Below, piece after piece: positions 34,301 to 46,200 of a stretch of DNA of 64,000 bases. The translations under genes were made by a program, and so were the position numbers. The notes under the pieces were generated by a model, which saw nothing but the letters and a program-made list of their open reading frames with translations, was not told the origin of the DNA and did no database searches. The stretch is from NCBI GenBank assembly GCA_951217055.1, contig OX578279.1, forward strand, positions 29,724,173-29,788,172, written 5' to 3'. This DNA is from Gerris lacustris. Taxonomy: Eukaryota > Arthropoda > Insecta > Hemiptera > Gerridae. Position 1 is the first letter of the stretch. Each line of letters starts with the position of its first letter.

Positions 34301-36898
34301 TTTTTTTATTTAATTTTGAGTAGAGATTTCTTTTAAAGTCTGAGAAAGTAAGTCAAAGAAAACTAATTTTTGGTCATTTAATTTTTATAGAGCCAAATCT
34401 TCCTGGCACAAATCTTCGTGACACGAGTCTCACCATTAATTCACCACATCGGTGCAAATTTAGAATTTTGATCTAAGGAGATCATTTCTCTACTCAGCTC
34501 AGTTTACTCCAACGATCATATGAGTTTCTCCAATTAAAACAGCTACCTACGATTATCAGAAAATTTTAGATTTAAAAGTTAATTATTTTCCATTAGCTTG
34601 GTTGATATTCGCCATTTTTGAACAACTATCAAAGTTCAAATTAAGAGTCCCTACCTAATGGTAATTCTCAGTAGGAATTTCATTTTTTTTAAACAAATAA
34701 GACATGTACAATGGGATAAAGGATATAAAAGAAATATGTAAAAGGTTCACATCAAATTTTGTGTATTTTAAAATAAAATTTTGTTATAAAAAAAAAAGAT
34801 ATAAAAAAATTTTTTTGTCATACGATTATGAGCACAGACTCATGGTATATATTTAAAGAAATAAAAAGCCTGATGCATTCTGCCGCAATATGTAAAATTT
34901 AATTGTATTTAAATGATAAAAAGAGAATATTATCTATTTGAAATTTTAAATAAATTCAAAATTATTTATTTAAAAAATTTTGTTTGTATTTTTTTAATTT
35001 TAATTTTAATATGTTTTTCCCTTCACTATTTTAAGTCAAAGAATAATTATTTATTTAAAAAAAGAAAAAGAGCTTAACTCAGGGGCAAATAACGGGAAAC
35101 CGTAAGTCTTTTATTACATAATATGCTGATTACTCTAAATCAGCAATTACACTGTGGCTTCAGAAATAAAACAAATAAATACTTATACAAATAAAACACT
35201 AATAGGAGGATCATATAGTCAAAGAGGTTTTGAAGTGATATTCTTTGATTTGCAAATTTAAAATCTAACCTACCCAAGGATCTTATAAAATACGGATTGA
35301 GCACTAGGCGCTAAAAGTGTCGCCAAGAACTTGGAAAATCTAGTAAGATCCGAGTAGGATCGATTACCTTCCCGTATGATTGTGCAATGGTTATAACTGT
35401 AGAAGATCAAGAAGAATGGGAAAAATTCGATCAGGTTATGCTTTTTCTTCCTTGTTTGGATACCAGTCGGGAAGAAATTGGTCCTCCCTATGCGCGTGCA
35501 CAGTGGTAGTTTGATGTAGATTTTTTCCAAGTTCTTGGCGACACTTCTCAACCCAGGGGGTGTGCTTAGTGCTCACCCCCTGAACCTACCTGAGTTTCAT
35601 TCACAGAAAGGGAAAGGACATATTTTACAAGAGAGGGATTGATAGATGAAAAAAAATCGGTCTGAGTACTAACTTAGTACTACTAACTAAAACTAACTTT
35701 CTTATACAATCTTAGTCCCGATCCCAGACACATTTGGTTTACCATTTTCAACTAAATCAGATTTATTTATATCAATATCTCGGAATCCAGATTTCTCCCT
35801 GGAAAGCGGCTAATAACAATAGATTTGTATTTAAATGGACTACATTTTAGAATATTTTAATCATAATCGTCAGAACCGTTTTCAAGAATTTTATTTTATT
35901 GTTTTTCATGTTTTTTAGAGTTTTTGGGGAACCTCAAATTTGGAGCTAAAATTAATTTCTCAATTTGGCCTCTGGGTATGGTTTCCCTGAACATGTATGC
36001 CAATTTTCGTCAAAATCAGCCCAGTAGTTAAGGCTCCACGGGAATGCACAGACAACAGACAGACATTTCTTAAAAACCACTTTTTGGAGTCAGGGGACCT
36101 CAAAGCGTGTAAATCTATAAAAACGCTAACTCTTTATATGACCCTTTTTGTCCTACCTTTATGTACCTAAGATAGATATTTCAAAGGATCATCACACTTA
36201 TGATCATTGATTTTTTCATTTATTTTTTATTAAATAATATTATTTTTAATACCTACTCAATTCTAACAAGGAACTGTGATTACTGTCTTGTTCATTTTCT
36301 TCTTTTCCTCCAAGGGAAAGAATCGTAGCGATATTTTTTTAATCCTAGCTTCATCTTTATAAACTTGGTTTGAACGATACCTGTATTATTCTTATTCTAC
36401 CCCTCGCATTAAAAGAAAAACGTAAGTGCTTTAAAGTTGTCTTTAAAAAATATCAATGAAGACGATCAAATGAAATGAATCAACGAAAGATCATAATTTA
36501 TAATAATAACACTGCCAATGCCTTTCCTTGCATTCAAATGATTATGTTGTATAGAATTATAAAGGAATAATCATGAACTAGCGTAAATTGAATCGTTTAA
36601 AAAGTTAATATGTAGTTATATCAAAAGAAAAATTCCAACAGCGAATATATTCCTTCAGAACAACAGATAAACAGACGATTCGGTTTTGACGAGATTTGTC
36701 AATACCGACTTACCTAATTAAGGAACGTAATTACGACTTACAATACGTAACTAAGCTCAGGAGATAAAAAGTAAGTCTCTTGATATGAGCTATATATTTT
36801 GAATAAAGAGAATATTTAACTTACGCAATTTGATTATTGGAGAGAAATAACAACCGGGATGTTTTACAGGAGAGTCTAAGGCAGCTAAGAAAAGACAT
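28385..36898 (-). CDS. mRpS7: mitochondrial ribosomal protein S7 (uS7m), complete
   Basis: Six exons on the minus strand: 36898-36825, 33715-33533, 32225-32162, 31425-31255, 30206-30069 and 28465-28385. All have GT-AG borders and consistent phases, giving 236 aa, the usual length. uS7m binds the 3' major domain of mitochondrial 12S rRNA in the small subunit head. The N-terminus (SFLSCLRLSCKTSRLLFLSN) is basic and hydrophobic, a plausible matrix-targeting peptide. The core has LIEKFINYVMRCGKKDLARD, then LQLTPVKRGGQTYQ, VPIAISDKRASFIAMNW, and ends CEANRAYAHYRWS, all typical of the family. It is divergent from eIF3d with a shared promoter region. Introns are swollen by transposons, but no exon is damaged. 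Confidence 0.96.
29075..29394 (+). repeat. dispersed repeat family B, copy without the internal ORF
   Basis: Matches 49301-50454 from GTAGAAAGTGATTCTTT through TGCAAAATGC to TGTACTA. This copy lacks both the hAT-like insertion (its uninterrupted target CTTCACCT is at 29142-29149) and the ~190-bp block with a small ORF at 50127. Confidence 0.8.
29637..30040. repeat. foldback with hammerhead-like core in each arm
   Basis: Left arm 29637-29840 and right arm 29858-30040 are inverted copies. Each arm holds CTGAAGATGCCCAGGTTTGG: right arm from 29936 on +, left arm 29745-29721 on minus. CTGAAGA fits the hammerhead CUGANGA box and GCCC/GGGC could form stem II. The following GAAA box is mutated in both arms (AAAA and GATA). 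The arrangement recalls Penelope-like element terminal repeats, which is inference. Confidence 0.6.
30265..30560 (+). repeat. 5S-rRNA-like SINE with an added tRNA-type B box
   Basis: AGTTAAGCAGCATTGAGTG followed by TGGTCAGT and ATAGATAACCAC aligns with the arthropod 5S rRNA internal promoter (A box through C box), mostly with CG-to-TG/CA decay. About 30 bp later GGTTCAATTCC is an exact Pol III B-box match within a possible T-arm (CTAGG...CCTGG). The tail continues to about 30560. It is not a functional 5S gene because the 5' and 3' thirds do not match. Confidence 0.6.
32410..33420 (-). mobile_element. complete non-autonomous Helitron (1011 bp)
   Basis: Read on the minus strand it begins TCTATATATATAAAG at 33420 and ends in a strong hairpin, CCCCGCACGGAGTGCGGGG, six bases before CTAG at 32413-32410. 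The flanking host bases are A on the 5' side and T on the 3' side, the expected Helitron target. No Rep/helicase ORF exists. It lies in the mRpS7 intron between exons 2 and 3. The ORF at 33211-33405 is element sequence. Relatives lie at 17820-18060 and 28040-28270. Confidence 0.9.
33889..34695 (+). repeat. possible solo LTR-like sequence
   Basis: The segment starts TGTTGTGAATTTTGCCCC and ends near TTTTTTTTAAACA. It is GC-richer than its surroundings in the middle (GGCGAAGGGGCACCTGG). No TSD, primer-binding site or internal ORF was found, so the call is weak. Confidence 0.25.
35298..35575. mobile_element. short TIR element (about 280 bp)
   Basis: The outer inverted TGAGCACTA and an inner 19-bp exact inverted repeat AGTGTCGCCAAGAACTTGG (35316-35334 and 35527-35545) frame a ~190-bp centre. 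It lies in mRpS7 intron 1. The ORF at 35270-35551 is not a gene. The TSD is not clear. Confidence 0.65.
35745..36110 (+). repeat. dispersed repeat family C, long copy
   Basis: Matches 18240-18560 (GATTTGTATTTAAATGGACT, TTTTTGGGG, TTTGGAGCTAAAATTAATTT) and continues through CCCAGTAGTTAAGGCTCCAC, which parallels 14440 and 22190. Inverted copy at 56025-56280. Confidence 0.65.
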
Positions 36899-37237
36899 GA
36901 TTCAGTCAAAAAAGAACTTATAAATAGCTATACATTACTAACTTTAAAAAACTATGAACTCAATAAAAAATTAAACAGGTAAAAATCAAATTTCTACAGA
37001 ATAAACTTCGTGTCTTAACCTGAACATATGTAAACTTTTTAAACAAAGACGAAAAAGAAGAATGTGAGAAATCGTGGCTTGCGGAGGAAGACGAAGAGGA
37101 AAACCTTACCCCTACCACCCTCATCACGTTTCTCTCTTTCAGTTGCCGAGCCGTGTTTTCTAGGTTACTTTTTCGTGCTCCGTATGTTGATTTTAAAGAG
37201 AAATATATAAATTGTTTCTTGAAAAGAGTTCACTACA
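36899..37237. promoter_or_regulatory. shared divergent promoter region of mRpS7 and eIF3d
   Basis: Only 339 bp separate the two start codons. There is no TATA box in either direction. Pyrimidine tracts (TTTCTCTCTTTC at 37129, and TTACTTTTTCG at 37164) lie before the eIF3d ATG and may be TOP-like starts typical of translation genes. No transposon lies inside, unlike every large neighbouring intron. Confidence 0.55.
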
Positions 37238-40200
37238 ATGCCGAATTATTCGTTTGACATAGAGGGACCTGTTCCGAGGTTCCATACGCCAGAAGTTCAC
37301 GACAATGGAGGAGGATGGGGACCCTGTGACATGCCTGACCAATTTAAGGATATGCCGTATCAACCATTTTCCAAAGGAGATCGTTTGGGAAAGGTACAGA
37401 TTTAACATTAAACACATTAGATCCAAGTTAAGTAATGATTGGTTGAAAGAATTAGATTAAATATGTTTTCTATTACTTCGTCCGAAGTGGAAATTTTAGG
37501 GGTGTCTCATGTAGCTTCAATATGTTGTTGACCAATTTATGACTTACGTGTTAATATGCAATTGATTTTCTTAAGTCTAAAATGAAGTGTTGACCAAAGT
37601 AGATTAATTTTAAACTAATACCTGCTTCAATATCAAAAGACGAGTTCGGCTAAACTAGTTAAAGGAAACGAAGCTTGTAACATTAAATCAAAATTTACCA
37701 CTCTCTTTTATTATAGATTACAGAAGCTTTACCTCTCACCGCAAATCCTTCCTCTTAAAAGGTCTATTGTTTGTCCAGAGCGTATGTAGCAGGTGTAGTG
37801 ACTTATAATTAAGTTACATAATGGAAGTTTGCTTTTCTTATAACACTGAACTCTGCTATTGGTCAAAGTTAAGAATTGAAACATGAGTTGGGTAGATACT
37901 TAGAATGATCAGCTTAATCAGTGTGATCACAGGAGGGCAGATTTCTTATGATTAGCTTGCTTATATGTTGCCTGTACCAACTATGATTTTCAAACCCTTC
38001 CTAAATGATTCCCTAAATGATTTGCAAGATAAATTCATGTCTTGGCTAAATCGGATTGTACGTGACCTAGAAATTTCTAGTACTTTTTCCTGCAGGGTGG
38101 GGAGAAGCGGAGCGTGAGAGTGGGGAGTCTCATATCGAAATGCTACTATCGATATACACCGCTTGGCTCCACCCACCCCCCTCGAACTTTGAAATAACGA
38201 ACTTTTTAACTCCCGCCTATCTTATCGGTCAATGCCCTTCAGTGCGCGTTTTTCTCTTCAGGTGCTTAGATCGCGAGTGATTTTTTTTGTTTTTGTTTTT
38301 CACTTCCTACTTTCATCAGCCATGGAGGGTGAACTGGTTTTAAATAACGGGTTTTTTTATCGATTACGACAATCAGGGGCAGATAAAGTTGTTGAGTTTT
38401 GCACGAATGCGGGTTTAATTAGTCCTTCCTATAAATGCCCTACTTGTGGTAGGGCCATGCTTTTGGTTAAAAGGGGTGATGTGTCTGATGGTTTACAGTG
38501 GAGGTGTAAACCTGATTGTAGCCACGATATCCGTCGTTCTATACGCCGGGGATCGTGGTTTAGTATGAGTCGATTGAGCATGATTGAGGTTTTATTAATT
38601 ACCCAATATTGGATTTATAAGATGCCCGCCGAGTCTATTTGTGTCGAACTTAATGTTTCGGCCAATACAGTCACGGACTGGATGAGTTTTTGCCGCGAAG
38701 TGTGTATGATGGCATGTTTGAACGATTGTAACGTAATTGGGGGGGAGGGAAAGATTGTCGAAATCGATGAATCGAAATTTGGAAAGAGGAAGTTTAACCG
38801 GGGTAAGCGAGTCGAAGGAAAGTGGGTGTTCGGTGGGATCGAAAGAGGATCCGATAACTGCTTTTTCAGGGTCGTTGAAGACAGAGGAAGGAGCACTTTG
38901 CTGGCAATCATAAAGGAGTACATCAGGCCCGGGACAACAATAATCTCGGACTGTTGGAAAGCTTATGATTGTCTGCAAGACGAAGGTTACCAACACTTGA
39001 GTGTGAACCATTCTCTGCACTTTAAGGACCCTGAGAGTGGAGCTCACACGAACACAATCGAAGGCACCTGGGGAGCAATTAAGCGCCAACTCACGTCGCG
39101 TCGGTGTAAGGGCTTCGATGAGTACCTTTACGAGTATATTTGGAGGAGAAAAATGAGTACTCAGAAGGAGCACATGATGGCCGCCTTCCTCCAAGCCATC
39201 AGGCAGATTTATCCCCCTGACACCGGCGATGTTCTCGATGAGTAGGCAGGAAAAACTGTAAGTACTAATTCATTTAATTCTTCCGAGTTTTATATTTTCG
39301 AGTTGAACCTCTACCTGGTCTATACACAGGAGGGTTGTTTTTCTTCAGAAAATGAGCGGAGCACCGCGAAGCGGTGCGAAGCGGCGATTGAGTTTCTATA
39401 TTTTTCGTGATTTTATATTTCCGTGATTTTTATATTTTTGAGTTGGACCTCTACCTGGTTTATACACAGGAGGGTTGTTTTTCTTCAGAAAATGAGCGAA
39501 GCACCGCGTAGCGGTGCGCAGCGGTGGTTTAATTTCTATTTATTGCCGTGATATTAAAGTTTCCATGCTTGATTTTCACCGCTACATTCGTATTTCTGGT
39601 TTTTGGCGCTACTTTCGTATTTCTGGTTTTTGGCGCCATTTTGATAGAACCCGCCACCTGCCTCTGTTAGGCCCCACCCTCCCGAGAGTATCGATACTCT
39701 CCTGCAGTGAGGGTGGGGGTCTAGCAGTGGCAGGTGGTGGGGACTTTCTAATTCTGACAGGGCACGTACAATCCGATTTTACCCATGTCTTAATAAAATA
39801 ATAATAATCTGGGGAGTAACTAACTGCCTGTGGTAGGGAGCTTGGTGTGCCAAAGTGGATATACAACAATGTATATATAATATGTAAAGAGTTACAGGGG
39901 GTTAGCATGTCGCTCTATTAGCTTTATAAACTGTGTAATGTCATTTCTAAGTGGACGGACACCACTTCACTTAAGAAGCCCATGTATTTAGCGATGCTGG
40001 TTAATTAACACTGAGCGTTGGGCCCCTTTTGGAGTCAGTGCACCTTCTACTCTTTCCAACAGTCTGATGGCTTGACAAAATGCTTGGCCTTTCTTTTTTA
40101 ACTTCTGTTTGAACAATCTACTGGCCTCCTTGTTAAGCTTTCCATAGTATTACAGAGTTAGCTCTTCTGGCTTTGACTAAGTGTTTTGACCACCACGGGA

Positions 40201-43200
40201 CGAAGTCCTTCCAACCGTGAATTCAGTGGGCAGCTATCCTCATATGCAGTCCTTAATGCACTAGTTGGATTAGAAGTATATTCCTCAGTTTCTGCCCTGC
40301 TGTCTGGACACTTCCCATTAATGTCTAGTTTACTTTTGAGTATCCTTCTGAATTGATTCCAGTCTGTAGAACTAGGATTTTTGTAGAACACTTTCCTCTA
40401 GACAGAACTGAAATATGTCTGTGGTCCGATAGAGTATCTTCCTGGTCCACTTTCCTCTTCTTTACACGTTGTTTTGTGTGCAGAGTGAGATGTCAATCAC
40501 CTTTCTTCTCTCCATGAAATAGGTTGGAACTGCCCCAGGGTTAAGAATATAGAGCTCGGCATTGAATATGTACTCTAAAAGAGCTCTTCCTCTTGGATTG
40601 GTGTCGGTACTTCCCCACACTAGGTTGTGGGCATTTGCGTCACATGCTACCGAAAGAGAAAGGGTGCTACTTTTAGTGTAACTTACCAGATTTATAAAAT
40701 TATCTGACAGTGGAGGATTCGGTGAGCGATATGGGAGAGCATAAGATGAGGTCTTTCCTGCCACCTCTTAACTGTATACTGTCCACCTTTATTGCTACCA
40801 TGTCCCTAGTAGAGAAACCCGGTAGTAGGGAAGCTCTTATATGCCTCCATGACTCAATATGTAGTCTACATTAGACAAATGTAATTGGGACTAATCTAAA
40901 GAATAGAGGGTTGTCAATTTTATTGGGTTTAGCTAAATTTTGAATCGAATTACGGTTATCCACTAGTGAAAGCATTTATTAACAGTTGGCAATTAAAAAT
41001 GCCTTCGACCTAGGAGATAGGTAAACAATTAAGGTGCGCTTCACACCTCCCAATAGTGCAGGTTCAACAGATCCGACTAAAAATATGTCAATATGCTCTG
41101 AGGGTGGTAGAACGTTAATAAGCCCATGATTATATTATAAAGGTAATTTTTTCTTGAAATTACAAAATAAAACACATTTTTGATTGGGAGGGTTTTTTAC
41201 TGTATATATTGTTGTAATAAGTAGGTGTCTCTTTTTTTTATCAGTCTTTTTATTTTTCAGATTTCTGACTGGACTGGTGTAGCTTTCCAAGATAAGAAAT
41301 ACACTAGTAAGACTTATAATTAAATTTTTCTTTCTTTTATTATTTTCTCTTACTTTTGTATTATTTCTCGAACTACTGTTAGAAAGTTTTCTACTAATAG
41401 TTGCAACCTTCACATTTCAGCTTTTAATTTTAACTTTAGTTTTCAATTATAAATAAACATGCAATTTATGATTATTTTTCTAGATAAGTACCAGTCTCAG
41501 TTTGGTGCTGGCAACCAGTATGCGTACTATCACGAGGAAGATGAGAGCACATTCCACTTGGTCGATACTACAAGGGTTCAGAAGCCTCCTTACCAGAGAG
41601 GACGCTTTAGGCCTAACCAGCGTAACATGCGCGGTAGAGGCGGCAACAGAGGAGGGTAAATTTAAAATCTTATCTTAAAGGTTTTTCTTATTAATATTTT
41701 ATTTGTTGATACTTATAAATTCAACTTTGATATGTATATTTTTAATAATTCCCGCTGCAGGACTGGGAGCTCACTTTTTCAAATAATAAATTATCTTTAT
41801 TAGAATTGGATAAAAAAAGAACAATCAATGAATTAGGTCCTGTTATAAAAAATAATTAACAATCGGCTTACTAAATAGAACTATGCAGGAGGTTAACATA
41901 GTTAAAAATTAAATATAAAATGGAGCTATTTAGTATGAGCTATTCTTTAAATAACAGTATCAATTTAAAAAAATAAATTTAGAACTATTATATATTAGAA
42001 CTGTGCAGGAGGTTAACATAGTTAAAAATTAAATATAAAATGGAGTTATTTTGTATGAGCTATTCTTTAAATAACAGTATCAATTTTAAAAATATATTTA
42101 GAACTATTATATATTAGAACTATGCAGGAGGTTAACATAGTTAAAAATTAAATATAAAATGGAGCTATTTAGTATGAGCTATTCTTTAAATAACAGTATC
42201 AATTTTAAAATATATATATATTTATGGAATACAATTTAAATTCCTGAACCAATGAATTATTATATGTGTATCTATTTTTATGTATGTCAAGATAAAATGA
42301 GTTGTCGCTAGTTGCTCAAGTTATAATCACTTGGCAATCACTGGAAACTCATATCAAGGGTTCAACATTTGCTTTAATATCAGATTACCATCTGATTTAG
42401 ATTTACTTACAGATGGGGCGACAGAAAAGGCCAAGTGGGTGGGAATAAGAGGTTTGGTAAGCAACAGGGCTTAAGAAACCAGAAAAATCAAGCACCTATC
42501 AAGAACCGAGATGCTAGTGTTACTGTCAGACCTGACTGGGTAACTATTGAAGAAATGGACTTCCCTAGACTGTCGAAACTCTCTCTCCCTAATGTTAAAG
42601 AGGCTGTTGATATGTAAGTACTCTATATTATTTACTTAAATAATCACATAAGAAAATTTCTCATATTGATTATATTTACCTTTTAGAACCTCCTTCTGGA
42701 TTAAAACCTCCTGTTAAGATTAACAATTTTGTCTTTAGAAGTGAAAAGCCCCCTTAGTCATAATACCAGAAAGAAATAATTACTGGGCCATTGGTTAAAT
42801 AATTTCCCTAGAATATAAATGGCCCTAGTGTAGTTTTAAGCATACTATTACACAAGATATATCTGATAAATTTTTATGGGGTTGACATTTATGTTGCTGT
42901 TGCTGGTCATCTCAATATCTATTTAGATATTAAGATGATACGGTATTCCACTAGTTAGTTGACACCTGTGCTTTGCTCTGGTTAATTAATCTATTTTTAA
43001 TACATTTACTTTTTTAGAATCCTCCTTTTAATCTTTCTATTTATGTACTTTATGAGGATTAACCATACTTCATTTCAACCCTCTACCTATTGGGGGTAAT
43101 TAGTTATTTAATGAGTGAGGGCTTCCATTTACAGTTGATATTCTTATTCTCATTGTAATCAAACATACTGGGTGTCTAAAAAGTCCTTGGAACGGTCAAT

Positions 43201-46200
43201 TACCTTAGTAGGATCAAGTTTTACAAAAAAAAGATGTTTGGATAGAAGTTTAAGGGTTTCCTAAATCTATTAGATTGTTACTACTACACACCCTTGGATT
43301 GGCCTTGAAAACTTTATGAGAGGTAACTTTATAATCTTTAATGGGAACCCTCATTTTTGTCAGAATCCTGTAGCTGTGGTCAAATCTTTATCAAGCAAAA
43401 AAGAACATAATTTTTGTCTAAAAATTCCTGAGTTATGAGCTTTTAAAAGTTTAAATATTACTGGAATAAGCATTACCCAAGGTGGGAGAAATGAACCAAA
43501 AGCCCCACTCATTCCAAAAGAATTTTACTTGTAGACTAATTGCAGAGAACACTTTTTTATAAATTTAATAAAAGTAATCCTAAACTATTCTAATCATCTG
43601 TGTGGGTGTTGAAAAAACCACCTTTAATTGTTAGATTGATTGCACATAACAAAACGCACATAGCAGAACATTAAAAACTTTCAAACAGAGCAGCTTATGG
43701 AACTATCTATCAAAACGGCTACTTACTAATTATGACAATACTTTCAGCATTTTGGAAATATTCATAAATGAGAAACTATAAGGGGTATATGTCACTGTTT
43801 TTCTGTTCCCTATATCACTTGAAACTTCTCTATGATTTACTAAGTAAGAACAACTCAATTACCACAGTTTTACTTGTTTGCTTCCATAGTTGAACTATTT
43901 TTCTTCTTCCTTCTCATAACTCTTACATGAAGACTTTCATTTCTTATAAACTTTCAAAGTTCTATGATATCTTTACCAAAACCAGTTCAACTTCGAGTAA
44001 TGTACAGATTTAGTAAGTATCAATGCCTACTCTTCTATTAATATCTTCATTCTTATTTTTTTTCTCTTTATATTAGTATTTGCTGCGGTTCTTTGGAGTA
44101 CTACGATAAGACTTACGACAGAGTCAATGTTAAAAATGAGAAACCTCTTCAGAGAATTGATAGGATTTTCCACACTGTCACCACTACTGATGATCCTGTT
44201 GTTAGGAAGGTAAGATCTTTTAAAATACAATTCACTTTTTTGTGAGAAAATTCCTCGCGTTCATTATTTAAGTGAATTGAACTACTTATATTAATGTTGT
44301 TTTTTTTCTATAGCTGTCAAAAACCGAGGGTAATGTGTATGCCACTGATGCTATTTTAGCTACCCTTATGTGCTGTACTCGTTCCAGTTATTCTTGGGAT
44401 ATTGTTATTGAAAAAATTGGTGAAAAGCTGTTCTTGGACAAAAGAGACAACACTGAGTTTGGTAATTTTACTTTCTTTAATTTTTTTTACCTTCATTATT
44501 CTATAACTATTTGATTTTTTTTTTTTTTAAACTTTATATGCTATAGGTTTCTAATTTTATTAACTATATTTAAATAATACATTACATATTTTGTTCAGAT
44601 TTACTCACTGTGAATGAGACATCAGTGGAGCCACCATGTGATGATTCAACTAGCACAAATAATCCTAGGAATCTTGCTTTGGAAGCCACTTTCATCAATC
44701 ACAACTTTTCTCAGCAAGTTCTGAAAACTGTGAGTAAAACTATTGTTTTTCATAATATTTTTTTTGTGTAGAATAGCACCAGAAATTTTCCCTTTCTGGG
44801 TATCCATTTTTCCATGAATAGAATAAACATAAGAATAGGTGAAGTTTATTTCTGAGCACTTAAATCTGAAAATTGATTTAAAAAAATGTTAAATCTGAAA
44901 ATGTTATTTTTAATTTTATTCATTTAAAATAAATTACACTAAATCACGTTTCAACTACTAACTTTGCTAATAGTTAACGATTGCGAGATTTGCATTTTTT
45001 TTACTTAAAACTTATTTTTATGTTAGTGTGCTAATTCTTAATGATTATAAATCATTGGATGGTCTATTTTTCTGTTGGGGCTTACTAAAGGGTTAATAAT
45101 AATGAGACATTTGTATGCCACTGCTCTATCTAAATCTTCTTTAATTATTAGGAATGTTAGTTTATTGTCTTAATTATTTTTTTTTTTTTTTAAGGGTGAA
45201 ACTAGATTCAAGTTTGAGGAAGGAAATCCCTTTATTGCTGGAACAGATGAGGGCGAAGAGGCCTCTGTTTCCTACCGCTACAGGAAGTGGGATCTTGATA
45301 ATGGTATAGTTCTTGTATCACGTTGTGAGCATGATGCTGCCATGCTTACACCTGCTGGGGAGACTCAATTCCTTACTATCAAGGCACTCAATGAATGGGA
45401 CTCTAAGGTAAAATTCATTTCGGCTTGATTATTTTTTAACTCTTATCCTTAAAAATCATCTTTATGTGTTAAAGAGTATTGTGAACAGGTGAATTTTAAT
45501 TATAAATCCTCTGAAATTGTCGATGTTTAACTTTTATAGTTGTCTGGTGGAGTGGAATGGAGGCAGAAGCTGGACATTCAGCGAGGTGCTGTACTTGCTA
45601 ACGAATTGAGGAACAATGCTTGCAAATTGGCCAAATGGACTGTGCAAGCTCTTCTGGCTGGATCTGATTATATCAAATTTGGGTTTGTAATTTTAATTAA
45701 TAATGAGCATATATTACGCATTTTTCTAATGATGTGTTTAATTGTATTATTATTAATGTTTGGTACTTTGTAACTTCTAATTATTGGTTACATAGAATTT
45801 CAGGCATAAACCTCTCGTGAAGAGTGCTGAGTATATTTCTCAAGTAATTTTTTTATTTATTTTATTTCTCAAACAAAATATTTATTACCTGTAATTAATT
45901 ACCTAAATATTTTTCTTGCAGTTATGTGAGTCGTGCTCATGTCCGTGATTCATCCAAGCACGTTATTCTTGGTACTCAGCAGTTCAAACCTGCTGAATTT
46001 GCTACTCAGATTAAACTGAACATGGATAATGCTTGGGGTATACTGCGTTGTATCATAGACATCTGTATGAGACAGAAAGATGGCAAATATCTTATTATGA
46101 AGGATCCTAACAAGGTATTTAACTGTTATTATTTTTAATTTTTCTATTTTAATCAATGTCCAGCAATGAATCATGTTTTAGGAGACATTGACTGGTGTAG

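Larger units (their letters stand above)
38090..39750 (+). mobile_element. Merlin-type DNA transposon in eIF3d intron 1 (ends approximate)
   Basis: An intact IS1595/Merlin-type transposase ORF is flanked by GC-rich sequence unlike the surrounding intron. The GTGGGGAG-rich block at 38095-38125 and the CCCCACCCTCC block near 39675 could be weak inverted ends, but I could not fix TIRs or an 8-9 bp TSD. Inside lie two ~120-bp direct repeats and a large palindrome. 37394-38090 holds nothing else I recognise. Confidence 0.55.

Noticed and set aside
38595..39194. Antisense ORFs of 199 and 102 aa over the Merlin transposase
   Set aside because: They are shadows of the transposase frame with no family features.
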